NCBI GenBank assembly: GCA_946629635.1
Contig: CAMOYA010000001.1
Coordinates: forward strand, 1-64,000
Direction of reading: 5' to 3'
Length of the DNA stretch: 64,000 nt
Origin: an uncultured Clostridia bacterium
GTDB taxonomy: Bacteria > Bacillota > Clostridia > Christensenellales > Aristaeellaceae
Of this stretch, positions 7,932 to 17,802 are shown one piece after another. The first letter of the stretch is position 1. The number at the start of each line of letters is the position of its first letter. The notes below the pieces were generated by a model. The model saw nothing but the letters and a program-made list of their open reading frames with translations. It searched no databases and was not told the DNA's origin. A program made the translations under genes and the position numbers.

Positions 7932-8923
7932 CAGTCAGGCGCTCCTTTCAGGAAAGAGAGAATGCGGTGCCACCAGGGGAACAGCACGTCATTGGTGGAA
8001 CGGTATATTTCATGGCGTGACCCGGGAACGAAGAGGTGCTGCCCCTTCGGGACGCGGGAAATAAACGCCTTCTGAGGGCCGGGAAGCACGCTGAAATCCC
8101 GGTCGGCCGTCGAGAGAAGAACCGGGCAGCGGATCGACTCGGGAGCACCGGGAGCGAGAATCCGCCGGGTGACGGAAACCGACTGGGCGACCCAGCCGTA
8201 GCTCGGGACGGAGTTCTGGAATTCCGGGCGGGAGGCTTTGACCTCGTCGTACCAGGCAAAGCGGGCGGCATCCGTGGCACAGGAGGTCTCAAAATCCTCC
8301 GGTCCGGCATAGGGCTTCATGAAGAAGGGATTCCGTCTGCCTCTGCCAAACAGGATTGCGGTGCGGCAGACGGCGGAGGAGAGAAAAGCCGGGAGGCCGC
8401 CGGTATTGGGGGCAATCATCGGGGCGCACAGAGCTGCGGCGGAAAAAAGATCGGGCTCCTGCTCGAGAAAGAGGGAAGCGATGGCACCGCCCATGGAATG
8501 CGCGAACAGCACATATGGCCCCGGCATGCCGGGCAGGATCCCGCTGCAGAGGATCTTCATGTCCTCCACGTATTCATCGAAGGCATCGACATGGGTGACG
8601 GAGGGATCGGGAATCCCCTCTGCCCGATATGAACGTCCGTGTCCGCGCTGATCCCATGCAACAACGCAGAAGCCGTTCCTGAGAAGCGAGTGGATCAGCT
8701 CCTGATATTTGAACGCATTTTCGGTGAAACCGTGAACGATCAGGGCCGTGGCGATGGGCGCCTCCGCAGGGTATGAGACGGTGTACAGCGGCGCATCCCC
8801 CGCGCCCGGAACCGTCCTGAGCTGCTGGATTGTTTCAAGCCAGGGAATCACATCCTGATTCATTACCCCTGCATAATCGGGGGAAGCGACAAGATAATCC
8901 TCGTTAAAATCGGAACGGTTCAT
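7931..8923 (-). CDS. Alpha/beta hydrolase, lysophospholipase/monoacylglycerol lipase-like
   Basis: IVHGFTENAFKYQEL, AWDQRGHGRS, FAHSMGGAIASLFL nucleophile elbow, GSRHEIYRS. Confidence 0.92.
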   Translation of the reverse strand: MNRSDFNEDYLVASPDYAGVMNQDVIPWLETIQQLRTVPGAGDAPLYTVSYPAEAPIATALIVHGFTENAFKYQELIHSLLRNGFCVVAWDQRGHGRSYRAEGIPDPSVTHVDAFDEYVEDMKILCSGILPGMPGPYVLFAHSMGGAIASLFLEQEPDLFSAAALCAPMIAPNTGGLPAFLSSAVCRTAILFGRGRRNPFFMKPYAGPEDFETSCATDAARFAWYDEVKASRPEFQNSVPSYGWVAQSVSVTRRILAPGAPESIRCPVLLSTADRDFSVLPGPQKAFISRVPKGQHLFVPGSRHEIYRSTNDVLFPWWHRILSFLKGAPD

Positions 8924-8933
8924 AGATTCCTCC

Positions 8934-10160
8934 TCAGTAGGATCTGGTGCGGAAGTGCCCGCGGAAGCGATAGGGGTTGTGCATGAGCTGCGGTGTATTG
9001 ACCGGCACGGAAAGGGAACGGTTGCGGGTGACGTTGAGGACGAGTCCGACGCCGCCCATGTTGGTCATCATGTTGGATCCGCCGTAGGAGAGAAAGGGGA
9101 GCGGTATGCCGGTGATGGGCATGAGCCCCAGAGTCATGGCAATGTTTTCGAGCACATGGAAAAGAAGCATGCCCATGACGCCGATGATGATGAGCCGGCC
9201 AAACTTGTCCCGCGTATAAAAGGCGAGATACAGCATGCGCAGCAGGATCAGAAAATAACCGACGAGCACGGCGACGCACCCGATGAAACCCCAGGTTTCT
9301 CCGATCGTGGCATAGATAAAGTCCGTCCAGTCGGCAGGAACATAGTTCAGCTGGCTGATGGCGCCCTGGACGAACATCCCGTTCCCGCTCATGCCGCCGG
9401 AGCCGATGGCCATCCGGGACATGGTCTGCTGATAGGCGTCGGAGGAGGAATAGAGCTCCGGGTTGAGCCATCCGGCGATGCGCGCGAGCCGGTAGTCGGT
9501 GGAGCCGGTGGCGACCATGAACCCGTAGAGGGAGAGCACGCCAAGGGTGGCGATGGCGGCCAGAATGGAGAGGGTTTTCATGGAAACGTTGGCAAAATAC
9601 ATCATCACGGCAAACATGAAGATGATCACCAGCAGGGATCCTGTTTCACCCTCGAGCAGAATGACCACGCCCGGGACGATCACCAGCATGAAGGTGCGGA
9701 TGAAGGACCGTCGGTCGGAAAGCGGCCTGTCCTGTTTTGCCATCTGTTTGGCGAGCACGAGGATCAGGGCGAGCTTGGTAAACTCGGAAGGCTGAATGGT
9801 GTATCCCCACAGAATGTCCAGCCACGCCTTGACGCCCTGTGCGCCGTTGAACACGGTGGTGACGGCAAGCAGAATGAACGCGGCCCAGTAAATCATTTCC
9901 GCGCGGCGACGCAGCAGGTCATAGGGAAAGGCCATGATGACGCCGACGACCAGCGGCGCGACGAGCAGGAACAGGCATTGCCGCGTGGCATAGGAGGATT
10001 CAAAGATGTGGCTGAGGAAGGATGCGTCTGCCGATGACGAAGGGGAAAAGGTGGCGACGCAGACGGCCACGATTCCGAACAGCGACATCGCAAAAACGAG
10101 GGCAATCAGCACGCCGTCCACGTGGGCCCGGCTGCGGCGGGAATCGTCAGTGATTGTCAA
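8934..10160 (-). CDS. rodA: Rod-shape-determining SEDS protein RodA (FtsW/RodA/SpoVE family)
   Basis: Multi-TM; WLDILWGYTIQPSEFTKLALIL, ETWGFIG, TGIPLPFLSYGGSNMMTNM. Confidence 0.95.
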   Translation of the reverse strand: MTITDDSRRSRAHVDGVLIALVFAMSLFGIVAVCVATFSPSSSADASFLSHIFESSYATRQCLFLLVAPLVVGVIMAFPYDLLRRRAEMIYWAAFILLAVTTVFNGAQGVKAWLDILWGYTIQPSEFTKLALILVLAKQMAKQDRPLSDRRSFIRTFMLVIVPGVVILLEGETGSLLVIIFMFAVMMYFANVSMKTLSILAAIATLGVLSLYGFMVATGSTDYRLARIAGWLNPELYSSSDAYQQTMSRMAIGSGGMSGNGMFVQGAISQLNYVPADWTDFIYATIGETWGFIGCVAVLVGYFLILLRMLYLAFYTRDKFGRLIIIGVMGMLLFHVLENIAMTLGLMPITGIPLPFLSYGGSNMMTNMGGVGLVLNVTRNRSLSVPVNTPQLMHNPYRFRGHFRTRSY

Positions 10161-10971
10161 GGGATGAGACCTCCTTCAGCTGGCGGAGGAAGAGCCGGCG
10201 CATGAGCGGCGGACGGCGGCTTCCGTAGTCCGGCGGGGATACCTGTTCGCCGCGGAGCCGCCGGGCAATCCGATTGATCGCATTCCTTGCCTCGCACTGG
10301 TACTGGAGCACCAGCGCGTGGCGCAGTGCGGCGCGGGGGACGGCCGGATCCTCGGGGATTTCGCCGATCAGGTTCATATCGAGGGTCTGTGCCACTGTGC
10401 GGGCGGAATACATCTCTCCCGCGGAGATGAGCCCTTCGTCGAGACGGTTGACGATCAGCTCCGGCCTTTCCTCCATGCAGTGCCGGGCTTCGATGACCTG
10501 GGCCGCGCGCTCCGCATCCCGGATGGAAATATCGTCCGGCGTGGCCACGAGAATCATCCGTCCGATTCCGGCACCGAGCAGGTTGCGGAAGCCGCGTTCG
10601 ACGCCGGCAGGGGAGTCAACGATCACGAAATCGTTCGCTTCCCGCAGATCCCGGATAATCTTCTTCAGCCGTGCGCTATCGAGCGCCTTGGCCCGGGCAA
10701 ACTGGGCGGCAGGCAGCAGGGCGAGCGACGGGTAAACGGGATGATGAAGCAGCGCCTGATCGAGTGCGCAGTCCTTTCCGGCGACATCCACCAGGTCATA
10801 AACGACCTGATTTTCGAGGCCCAGCAGCGCATCCTGGGCACGCAGCCCGATATCCGCGTCAATGATGACTACCTTTGCGCCCATGGAAGCGAGGGCGGCA
10901 CCGATGTTCGCGGCAATGGTCGATTTGCCGACCCCGCCCTTTCCACTGGCGATACATATGGACTGACCCAA
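10147..10971 (-). CDS. minD: Septum site-determining ATPase MinD
   Basis: SICIASGKGGVGKSTIAANIGAALA, DADIGLRAQDALLGLE, C-terminal amphipathic RRLFLRQLKEV. Start set at TTG 10971 preceded by GGAGGGAG; the ORF-track start would run into the PBP gene. Confidence 0.9.
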   Translation of the reverse strand: MGQSICIASGKGGVGKSTIAANIGAALASMGAKVVIIDADIGLRAQDALLGLENQVVYDLVDVAGKDCALDQALLHHPVYPSLALLPAAQFARAKALDSARLKKIIRDLREANDFVIVDSPAGVERGFRNLLGAGIGRMILVATPDDISIRDAERAAQVIEARHCMEERPELIVNRLDEGLISAGEMYSARTVAQTLDMNLIGEIPEDPAVPRAALRHALVLQYQCEARNAINRIARRLRGEQVSPPDYGSRRPPLMRRLFLRQLKEVSSLDNH

Positions 10972-11011
10972 CCGATCTCCCTCCGTTTCGCGTATTCCCG
11001 TCAGTTGCTGC

Positions 11012-13516
11012 TTACGGCGCCAGCGAGTTTCCGGCCGGCAGCGATACGTCGACATTACGCAGCGTCTTCTGCTGCATGTACCATTCAATGAAGTCCCGGG
11101 GCGCCTTGCTCGCTTCGGAACCGGAATACCCGCTGGGAATGAAACAGATCACAGCGATCTCAGGGTTATCATACGGTGCGAAGCAGACGAACCAGCTGTT
11201 ATCCTCCAGGTCGATGCTCGTGACCTGAGCGGTTCCGGTCTTGGCCGCGATATCATTTTTGTACTGCCAGTGGCGGAAATACTTATCCGCGGTACCGCTC
11301 TCGTCCACCACGCCGGCCATCCCTTCGCGGATCAGCGGCAGGTACTCATCGCTGCCCTCGAGTCGGTGAATGAGCGTCGGCTCCCGCCGGGAAAGGATTT
11401 CACCGGTGGGAGAGGTGATGGAGTCGATCAGGGAAACATTGTACAGGTATCCGTTGTTGGCGACCGTGGCGACGTAGCGGGCGACCGCGATGGGGGTGAG
11501 CACGGTGACACTCTGCCCGATTCCGGCCAGAATCGTCTGGCCGCCGCCCCACTTGATATCGTTCATGTAGTTGTATGTATCACCGATCACGGTCTGCAGA
11601 TACACCATTTCCTTCGTCATGTTCAGCTCTTCCATCAGGATGGTGCGCATGTGCTCGAGCCAGTCGCCTTCACCGTAATTGACGGCCATGTCCATCAGCC
11701 GCTTGGCGCAGATACTGAGACGCTCGTCGTCATATTCGATGTTGCGGCTTTTGCCGCAGTTCTTCAGATGGGTTTTGATGGAGTTGAACACGATGATCGG
11801 CAGGGAAGTATCCTGATTGGCCTCGTTGACGGGGCGGGAAGGATCATAGAGCGTGTTCTGACTCCCGACCACGCTGCGCACCTCGCCGGGCAGGTCGATT
11901 CCGGTCTTGGATGTCAGCCCGAACAGGGAGGCATACCGGTACAGCCGTTCCTCACCCAGACGGTCCGCCAGCGTGTAGAAGAAATAATTGCAGGAATGGC
12001 TCAGCCCTTCGATGATGGTCTGGTTGGCATGCTTGTAGCGGTAATTCTTGTTGATCCAGCACTTGGGCGCCGTGGTCAGATCCGCATTGTATTTGGTGAA
12101 ATATCCTTCGTCGGAGATGCGCTCGGTGGGCGTCAGTTCACCGGTCGCCAGCGCGCCCATTCCGGTGACCATCTTGAAGATGGATCCGGGCGTTCCGCGG
12201 GTGTGAATGCCATAGTTGAGCAGCAGGTTCCGCTCATCGGACAGGATGGCAATGGCATCCTGTCCGCCGGCAACCAGCGCGTTCAGGTCATATGTGGGAT
12301 AATTGGCCAGGGCCAGCACCCGGCACTGCATATCCAGCACGATCAGGCATCCGTGCTCCGCCAGGGCGAGGGGATACTTGACCCAGTTCCGGTTATGAAT
12401 ATCCGCTTTGTTGGCCTCCTGCCATCTGGGGTCGGCCAGTTTGCTTTCCTCCAGATCCCGCGTAGAATTGACGTTCGCAGCCAGGCACCGCTCGGCGACC
12501 TGCTGAAAGGCAGCGTTGAGGGTGAGCTTTACGTTGTTTCCGTCCTGCGGCGGGGTGTAGCTCAGCTCGCGCACCACGCGGCTCATCTGGTCGCGCTCGA
12601 CGACGCGGCTGCCCTTGCGGAGGGAGGAATTCTGGGTCAGCCAGTCCTCCATCGAGCTTTCGATGCCATCGCGCCCGATGGTATCGTTGTATGCATACCC
12701 CTTCGCCTTCAGCTGCAGCCACATCGACCGGCTGGGGATGGCCCCGGTGTATCCGATGATCTGGGCTGCCAGCGTCGAACGGGGATAAACGCGCTTGGTG
12801 CCGATCTCGATCGCCATCCCGGGAAGCAGCATGGACTGGGTCTCGATTTCGATAACCGTTTCGTACCGGACATCCTTTGCGATGACAATCGGCTGGCTGT
12901 TGAAGATGTTCATCTGCATTTCGGAGTAGACGGCCATGATCTTCAGCATCGTCTCCTCGTCCGTATCCTCAGGGATCTGGTACCGCTTGCGGAACGAGTC
13001 AATGCACAGGGCGGCCGTGGCGTAATTCCGGCCGGTGGCATAGTTGTTGCTGCGCCACTGCCGCTCCCGCGTCTCCAGCACGCCTTCGGATACGCCGCTT
13101 CCGAAGTTGAATTCCCACTCGCCGCTCTCCGGATTGCGCCGGATCACATAATCGACGGCCATCTTTCCGCCACCCGATTCAATGATCCCGATCGTCCGGG
13201 TGATCGATTCGGTGTACCGCTGATATTCCGCTTTCGAATTCTGTGCGGCATCCTTGTGAAAGGTAACGTTGTAGATCGGTTCATCCTCGGCCATCACCAC
13301 GGAGTCGGCTGTTGTGATGCTGCCGCGCTTACCGCGCAGCGCAATGGGATAGGTCCGCGTGCCCTCCGCTTTTTCCCTGAACTCTTCGCTTTCCTTCAGC
13401 TGAAGTGTGATCAGACCGGATACCAACCAGACAAATATACCGAGCAATACGGCCAGAAATGCCGCGTAGCGCCAGAAATCCGCACGGCGTTTTTTCTTTT
13501 TATCTTCCATCAGCAC
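11012..13516 (-). CDS. mrdA: Penicillin-binding protein 2 (elongasome transpeptidase)
   Basis: N-terminal TM; TPGSIFKM (SxxK), SCN, KTGTAQ. Start GTG 13516 (AGGAGG 9 nt upstream) or ATG 13510. Confidence 0.93.
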   Translation of the reverse strand: MLMEDKKKKRRADFWRYAAFLAVLLGIFVWLVSGLITLQLKESEEFREKAEGTRTYPIALRGKRGSITTADSVVMAEDEPIYNVTFHKDAAQNSKAEYQRYTESITRTIGIIESGGGKMAVDYVIRRNPESGEWEFNFGSGVSEGVLETRERQWRSNNYATGRNYATAALCIDSFRKRYQIPEDTDEETMLKIMAVYSEMQMNIFNSQPIVIAKDVRYETVIEIETQSMLLPGMAIEIGTKRVYPRSTLAAQIIGYTGAIPSRSMWLQLKAKGYAYNDTIGRDGIESSMEDWLTQNSSLRKGSRVVERDQMSRVVRELSYTPPQDGNNVKLTLNAAFQQVAERCLAANVNSTRDLEESKLADPRWQEANKADIHNRNWVKYPLALAEHGCLIVLDMQCRVLALANYPTYDLNALVAGGQDAIAILSDERNLLLNYGIHTRGTPGSIFKMVTGMGALATGELTPTERISDEGYFTKYNADLTTAPKCWINKNYRYKHANQTIIEGLSHSCNYFFYTLADRLGEERLYRYASLFGLTSKTGIDLPGEVRSVVGSQNTLYDPSRPVNEANQDTSLPIIVFNSIKTHLKNCGKSRNIEYDDERLSICAKRLMDMAVNYGEGDWLEHMRTILMEELNMTKEMVYLQTVIGDTYNYMNDIKWGGGQTILAGIGQSVTVLTPIAVARYVATVANNGYLYNVSLIDSITSPTGEILSRREPTLIHRLEGSDEYLPLIREGMAGVVDESGTADKYFRHWQYKNDIAAKTGTAQVTSIDLEDNSWFVCFAPYDNPEIAVICFIPSGYSGSEASKAPRDFIEWYMQQKTLRNVDVSLPAGNSLAP

Positions 13517-13555
13517 AGATTCCCGCCTCCTTTCGCTGCATGAGCCATGCATGAA

Positions 13556-14140
13556 TTACCGTTTCTCAAAAGTGACCGGGGCAGGCCGGATCACCGTCTG
13601 CTCCGTTTTTTTGCCGAATATCAGCCGGCGTGCCGGGAACATGATGAGGGCACAGAGCAGCCCGGTTCCGACCACGGAGAGCGCGGCGCGAAGGAAGTGT
13701 CCTCCGTCCAGCCGGGAGCCGCCGAGATAGATGTATGTCATCCGTACCGCTTCATACAGGAACGTATTGAGCATCGTGCATCCCAGGGTCCGCGCCCAGG
13801 CCGGTATTTCGCGCCTTTCGCGGTTCATCGCCCGTTCATACTCAATGGTTTTCAGCGGTTTGTCCGCAAAAGCGAAGGATACGAACAGCGTTGTCAGCGA
13901 ATACAGCCCCAGATCCAGGAACGGACCACTGGGCAGCATGATCTGGACGAGCAGTCCATAGATCATTCCGGCCCAGAACGCGCGCAGCTTTCCGTAAGCC
14001 ACCGTGACGATCCCGATGACGACATACAGCATGTTCGGACTCACTCCGCCGAGGCGGATATAGGGGATGATGGTCACCTCGCTCAGATATCCGAACAGAA
14101 TCAGGATGACATACATCCCGCTGCGTCGGGCGAAGTTCAT
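13556..14140 (-). CDS. mreD: Rod-shape-determining protein MreD
   Basis: Multi-TM; ATG 14140 overlaps the mreC stop (ATGA). Confidence 0.87.
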   Translation of the reverse strand: MNFARRSGMYVILILFGYLSEVTIIPYIRLGGVSPNMLYVVIGIVTVAYGKLRAFWAGMIYGLLVQIMLPSGPFLDLGLYSLTTLFVSFAFADKPLKTIEYERAMNRERREIPAWARTLGCTMLNTFLYEAVRMTYIYLGGSRLDGGHFLRAALSVVGTGLLCALIMFPARRLIFGKKTEQTVIRPAPVTFEKR

Positions 14141-15693
14141 TCCCCTTCCTCCTCTTCCCATGTCATTCCTTCGGGATCCGGCGTGATATAGGGCGTCCAC
14201 GTGGGCTCAAGGGTCGGTGTGGGCGATGGCGTCGGCTCTCCCCGCAGGGACACGATCTGATACTCGATCTCCGGCTCTTCCTCCTGCGCAGGCGTTGCGG
14301 ACGGCGACGGGGTGGGCGACGGCGTTTCGGTTGCTTCCGGGGAGGGAGTTGGCGTCTCCGGCTCACCGATTCCCAACGGCGTGGCCGTCGCTTCGTCAAA
14401 AAGGGATGCCGCGATCTGCGGAACAATCGGCGAAGGCCTGGCGCTCTCAAGCGGAACCAGTTCGATTTCCGTCCGACCGTTTTCACGGCCCTGGACCTCC
14501 TCCGCCTTCGGCTTGTATCGAAGGACGATCACGTATTCCAGGTGCTGAAAGTCCGCCTGCGGTTCCAGTACGATATACTGCTTGTTGTTCTCCATTCCCC
14601 GCGTGCTCTCCCGGATCACGCCGATCGGGATTCCCTTGGGGAAGGAAAGCCCGACTCCGCTGGTGACCACCAGATCCCCCGGGCGCGGCAGATTATCATC
14701 CGGCAGGTAATACATCCGGCACATCGGGGTTCCGTCGATTCCCAGCGTTCCGCGGACGGTTCCGTGGTCCCGGCTGGACTGGATCAGCGCGGCGATGGAT
14801 GCATCCGAATCAATCACGGTCCGAACCGTTGCAGAATGCGCCTGAACGTTCTCCGTGTATCCGACCAGCGCTCCGCCGACCGTTACGGCCATATAGTCCT
14901 CCACGCCGTCTGCCGTTCCCTTGCTGATGGTCAGGGTGGAAAAGTAGTTGTTGTCGGATTTTCCGATGACCGTGGCAACGATGGGGCGCATCTCGCGGTT
15001 GGCGCGGATTTCATCGCTCAGATCCTCGTACTGGCTCAGCGTCCGCTCCAGTTCATCCGCCAGCATGGCGCGATAAGTCAGCTGCTCGTTTTCCGCCACG
15101 ACGGCGTTGTATGCGGCTTCAATGTTGGCCCTGAGCTTCATTCCCCGAAAATATCCGGCAACGGCTTCCGTAAGCCCGGAGAAAAAGCTCTGCACCGGAG
15201 TTACCGCCGAGCTGATGGCGCTTTCCGGCGCTCCCAGAATTCCGACCTCCGGCATGATCCGATGGAAGATGTAGGCACCGACGAAGGCGATCAGGATCGC
15301 TGTGATCCCTCCCAGAATGAGAATCCGGATCCGCCGATGCTCCCGGAGCCCCTTCCGGCGACCTTCCGTCTCGATGGGCTGCAGATCGTTATCCAGCATG
15401 ATCCCGCCGCTGTATACCTTTCGCCCTTCGGCTTTTTCTGCCTGCTCCTGAGAAAGGTCTTCCGCTCCGTCCGCCGCGTCCGTCGAAGCGCTTTCTTCTT
15501 CGGAATCAACCCCGTATGCGTCACGCTGAACGGGCGTTTTTCCTTTCCGGATCTTCCGGATCGCTTCCTCCGGCGTATCGGAGACGGCGGACAGGGTATC
15601 CGTGCCTTCCTCCGGCTCGTCGTAAATGAAATCGTCCACAGCCACGGGGCGCTCGACCGCCTCGGTCTTTTTCCTGCGACGCAGTCCCGCCAT
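14137..15693 (-). CDS. mreC: Rod-shape-determining protein MreC with extra N- and C-terminal regions
   Basis: Single TM, coiled coil, beta domain (VVTSGVGLSFPKGIPIGVI); Pro/Thr/Ser/Glu-rich C-terminal tail. Confidence 0.93.
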   Translation of the reverse strand: MAGLRRRKKTEAVERPVAVDDFIYDEPEEGTDTLSAVSDTPEEAIRKIRKGKTPVQRDAYGVDSEEESASTDAADGAEDLSQEQAEKAEGRKVYSGGIMLDNDLQPIETEGRRKGLREHRRIRILILGGITAILIAFVGAYIFHRIMPEVGILGAPESAISSAVTPVQSFFSGLTEAVAGYFRGMKLRANIEAAYNAVVAENEQLTYRAMLADELERTLSQYEDLSDEIRANREMRPIVATVIGKSDNNYFSTLTISKGTADGVEDYMAVTVGGALVGYTENVQAHSATVRTVIDSDASIAALIQSSRDHGTVRGTLGIDGTPMCRMYYLPDDNLPRPGDLVVTSGVGLSFPKGIPIGVIRESTRGMENNKQYIVLEPQADFQHLEYVIVLRYKPKAEEVQGRENGRTEIELVPLESARPSPIVPQIAASLFDEATATPLGIGEPETPTPSPEATETPSPTPSPSATPAQEEEPEIEYQIVSLRGEPTPSPTPTLEPTWTPYITPDPEGMTWEEEEGE

Positions 15694-15723
15694 CTCCTCT
15701 CACCTCCGTCCTGCCTGATGATG

Positions 15724-16761
15724 TTACTGCATTTTCTCGAATCGCTTCTGCTTTCCGCCGGAAGCGGATACCAGCTGGATGTTTTCCGTCAGATATCCGA
15801 TCCCCAGGATACAGCAGTCTCCCGGGTCCCGTGCCAGCAGCACCGGAATCCCGAGGCTTTCAGAAATGTACCGATCCAGCGCGAACAGCCTCGCTCCGTC
15901 CCCGGTCAGATGAATGCCGCTCTTCATGATGTCCGCCGCCAGCTCCGGAGGCGTCCGCTCCAGCACCCACCGGATCGCCTGCCCGATGGCCGCCACGGGG
16001 CTTTTGACCGCCTGATACGCCTGCCTGGAGGTGAACTCCACCACCCCGGCACTGGTGTTCAGCTGGCTGATCCCCCTGACTCGGACCGTTCGCTCCTCCT
16101 CCAGCGGGAGGGCAGCCGCCAGATCCTTCTTGATATTCTCCGCAGTTGCCTTTCCGACGAGGATCCCGCATTCCCGCCGCAGGTATTCTGCGATGGCCTC
16201 ATCGAACTTCGCCCCGCCGACCGGAATGCTCCTGGAAACGACCAGGCCGCCCAGCGAGATGACCGCCACATCCGTCGTCCCCGCGCCGATATCGACCACC
16301 AGGCTCCCGACCGGGTCGTAGACCGGCAGGCCCGTTCCGATCGCAGCGGCAAAGGGTTTTTCAATCAGATAAATGTGCTTTCCGCCGGCGGCAAACCGCA
16401 TGGCTTCCTCCAGCGCCCTGCGCGCCACGTCGTCGAGCGAGCAGGGGATGCTCAGAATGGCCCGCGGCTTTCCGATATAGCTGACGCCGATCGCCTTGCG
16501 GATGAAGTATTTGAGCATCATCTCCGTCATATCGAAGTCCGCGCTCTGACCGCTGACGATGGGGGCAACAGCGGTCAGCCGGTCCGGCGACCTTCCCATC
16601 AGGAAGGCGGCTTCATCGCCGACTGCGCGAACGCTGTGTTTCGACTCCCGGTCCAGCACGACCAGCGAGGGTTCGCTGACAACAATTCCCCGTCCCCGCA
16701 CATATATGCTTACATGATCCGTTCCCAGATCGATCCCGATATCCGGTGCCCAGAATGGCAT
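15724..16761 (-). CDS. mreB: Rod-shape-determining actin homologue MreB/Mbl
   Basis: DIGIDLGTDHVSIYVRGRGIVVSEPSLV, VVDIGAGTTDVAVISLGGLV, HLTGDGARL. Confidence 0.95.
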   Translation of the reverse strand: MPFWAPDIGIDLGTDHVSIYVRGRGIVVSEPSLVVLDRESKHSVRAVGDEAAFLMGRSPDRLTAVAPIVSGQSADFDMTEMMLKYFIRKAIGVSYIGKPRAILSIPCSLDDVARRALEEAMRFAAGGKHIYLIEKPFAAAIGTGLPVYDPVGSLVVDIGAGTTDVAVISLGGLVVSRSIPVGGAKFDEAIAEYLRRECGILVGKATAENIKKDLAAALPLEEERTVRVRGISQLNTSAGVVEFTSRQAYQAVKSPVAAIGQAIRWVLERTPPELAADIMKSGIHLTGDGARLFALDRYISESLGIPVLLARDPGDCCILGIGYLTENIQLVSASGGKQKRFEKMQ

Positions 16762-16783
16762 ATCCTGTCTCAGTCTCCTTTGC

Positions 16784-17398
<615 letters not shown>

Positions 17399-17454
17399 AG
17401 GAAAGATGGTAACCTGTGAATTATATCATATGATGAAGGAAAATAAAAGCCAAA

Positions 17455-17484
17455 TTGACAAATGAGAAAGGCAGGGCCTATAAT
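17455..17484 (+). promoter_or_regulatory. Promoter for the ACT/PFL operon (divergent from maf)
   Basis: TTGACA - 18 bp - TATAAT; a minus-strand TATAAT for maf lies at 17420-17425. Confidence 0.82.
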
Positions 17485-17495
17485 ACAATGTATTT

Positions 17496-17789
17496 TTGTA
17501 TGCTGGAGGAAATGAGATGACCAAGGCGCTGGTTTCCGTAACGGGGCTGGATACCACCGGCATCATTGCCGCTGTGGCGACGAAGCTGAGTGAAATGAAC
17601 ATCAATATTCTGGACATTACGCAGACGATCCTGGGCGGATACTTTACCATGATGATGGTGGTGGATCTGGATGGGGCCCAGCTTGACTTTGAAGAGATCA
17701 ACCGCCGGCTCCAGCCGGTGCGGGATGACCTGAAGATGACCATTCATCTGCAGCGAATGGATATTTTCGACGCGATGCACAGAATCTGA
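17496..17789 (+). CDS. ACT-domain protein (UPF0237-like); probable start ATG 17517
   Basis: [39 protein letters not shown] at 17517 with SD GGAGG; the earlier ATG has no clear SD. Confidence 0.9.
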   Translation: MYAGGNEMTKALVSVTGLDTTGIIAAVATKLSEMNINILDITQTILGGYFTMMMVVDLDGAQLDFEEINRRLQPVRDDLKMTIHLQRMDIFDAMHRI

Positions 17790-17802
17790 CGGAGGCGGAA
17801 AG

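Noticed and set aside
11270-13543. 757-aa plus-strand ORF antisense to mrdA
   Set aside because: No recognisable domain, no SD; mirror-frame artefact of a conserved PBP2 gene.
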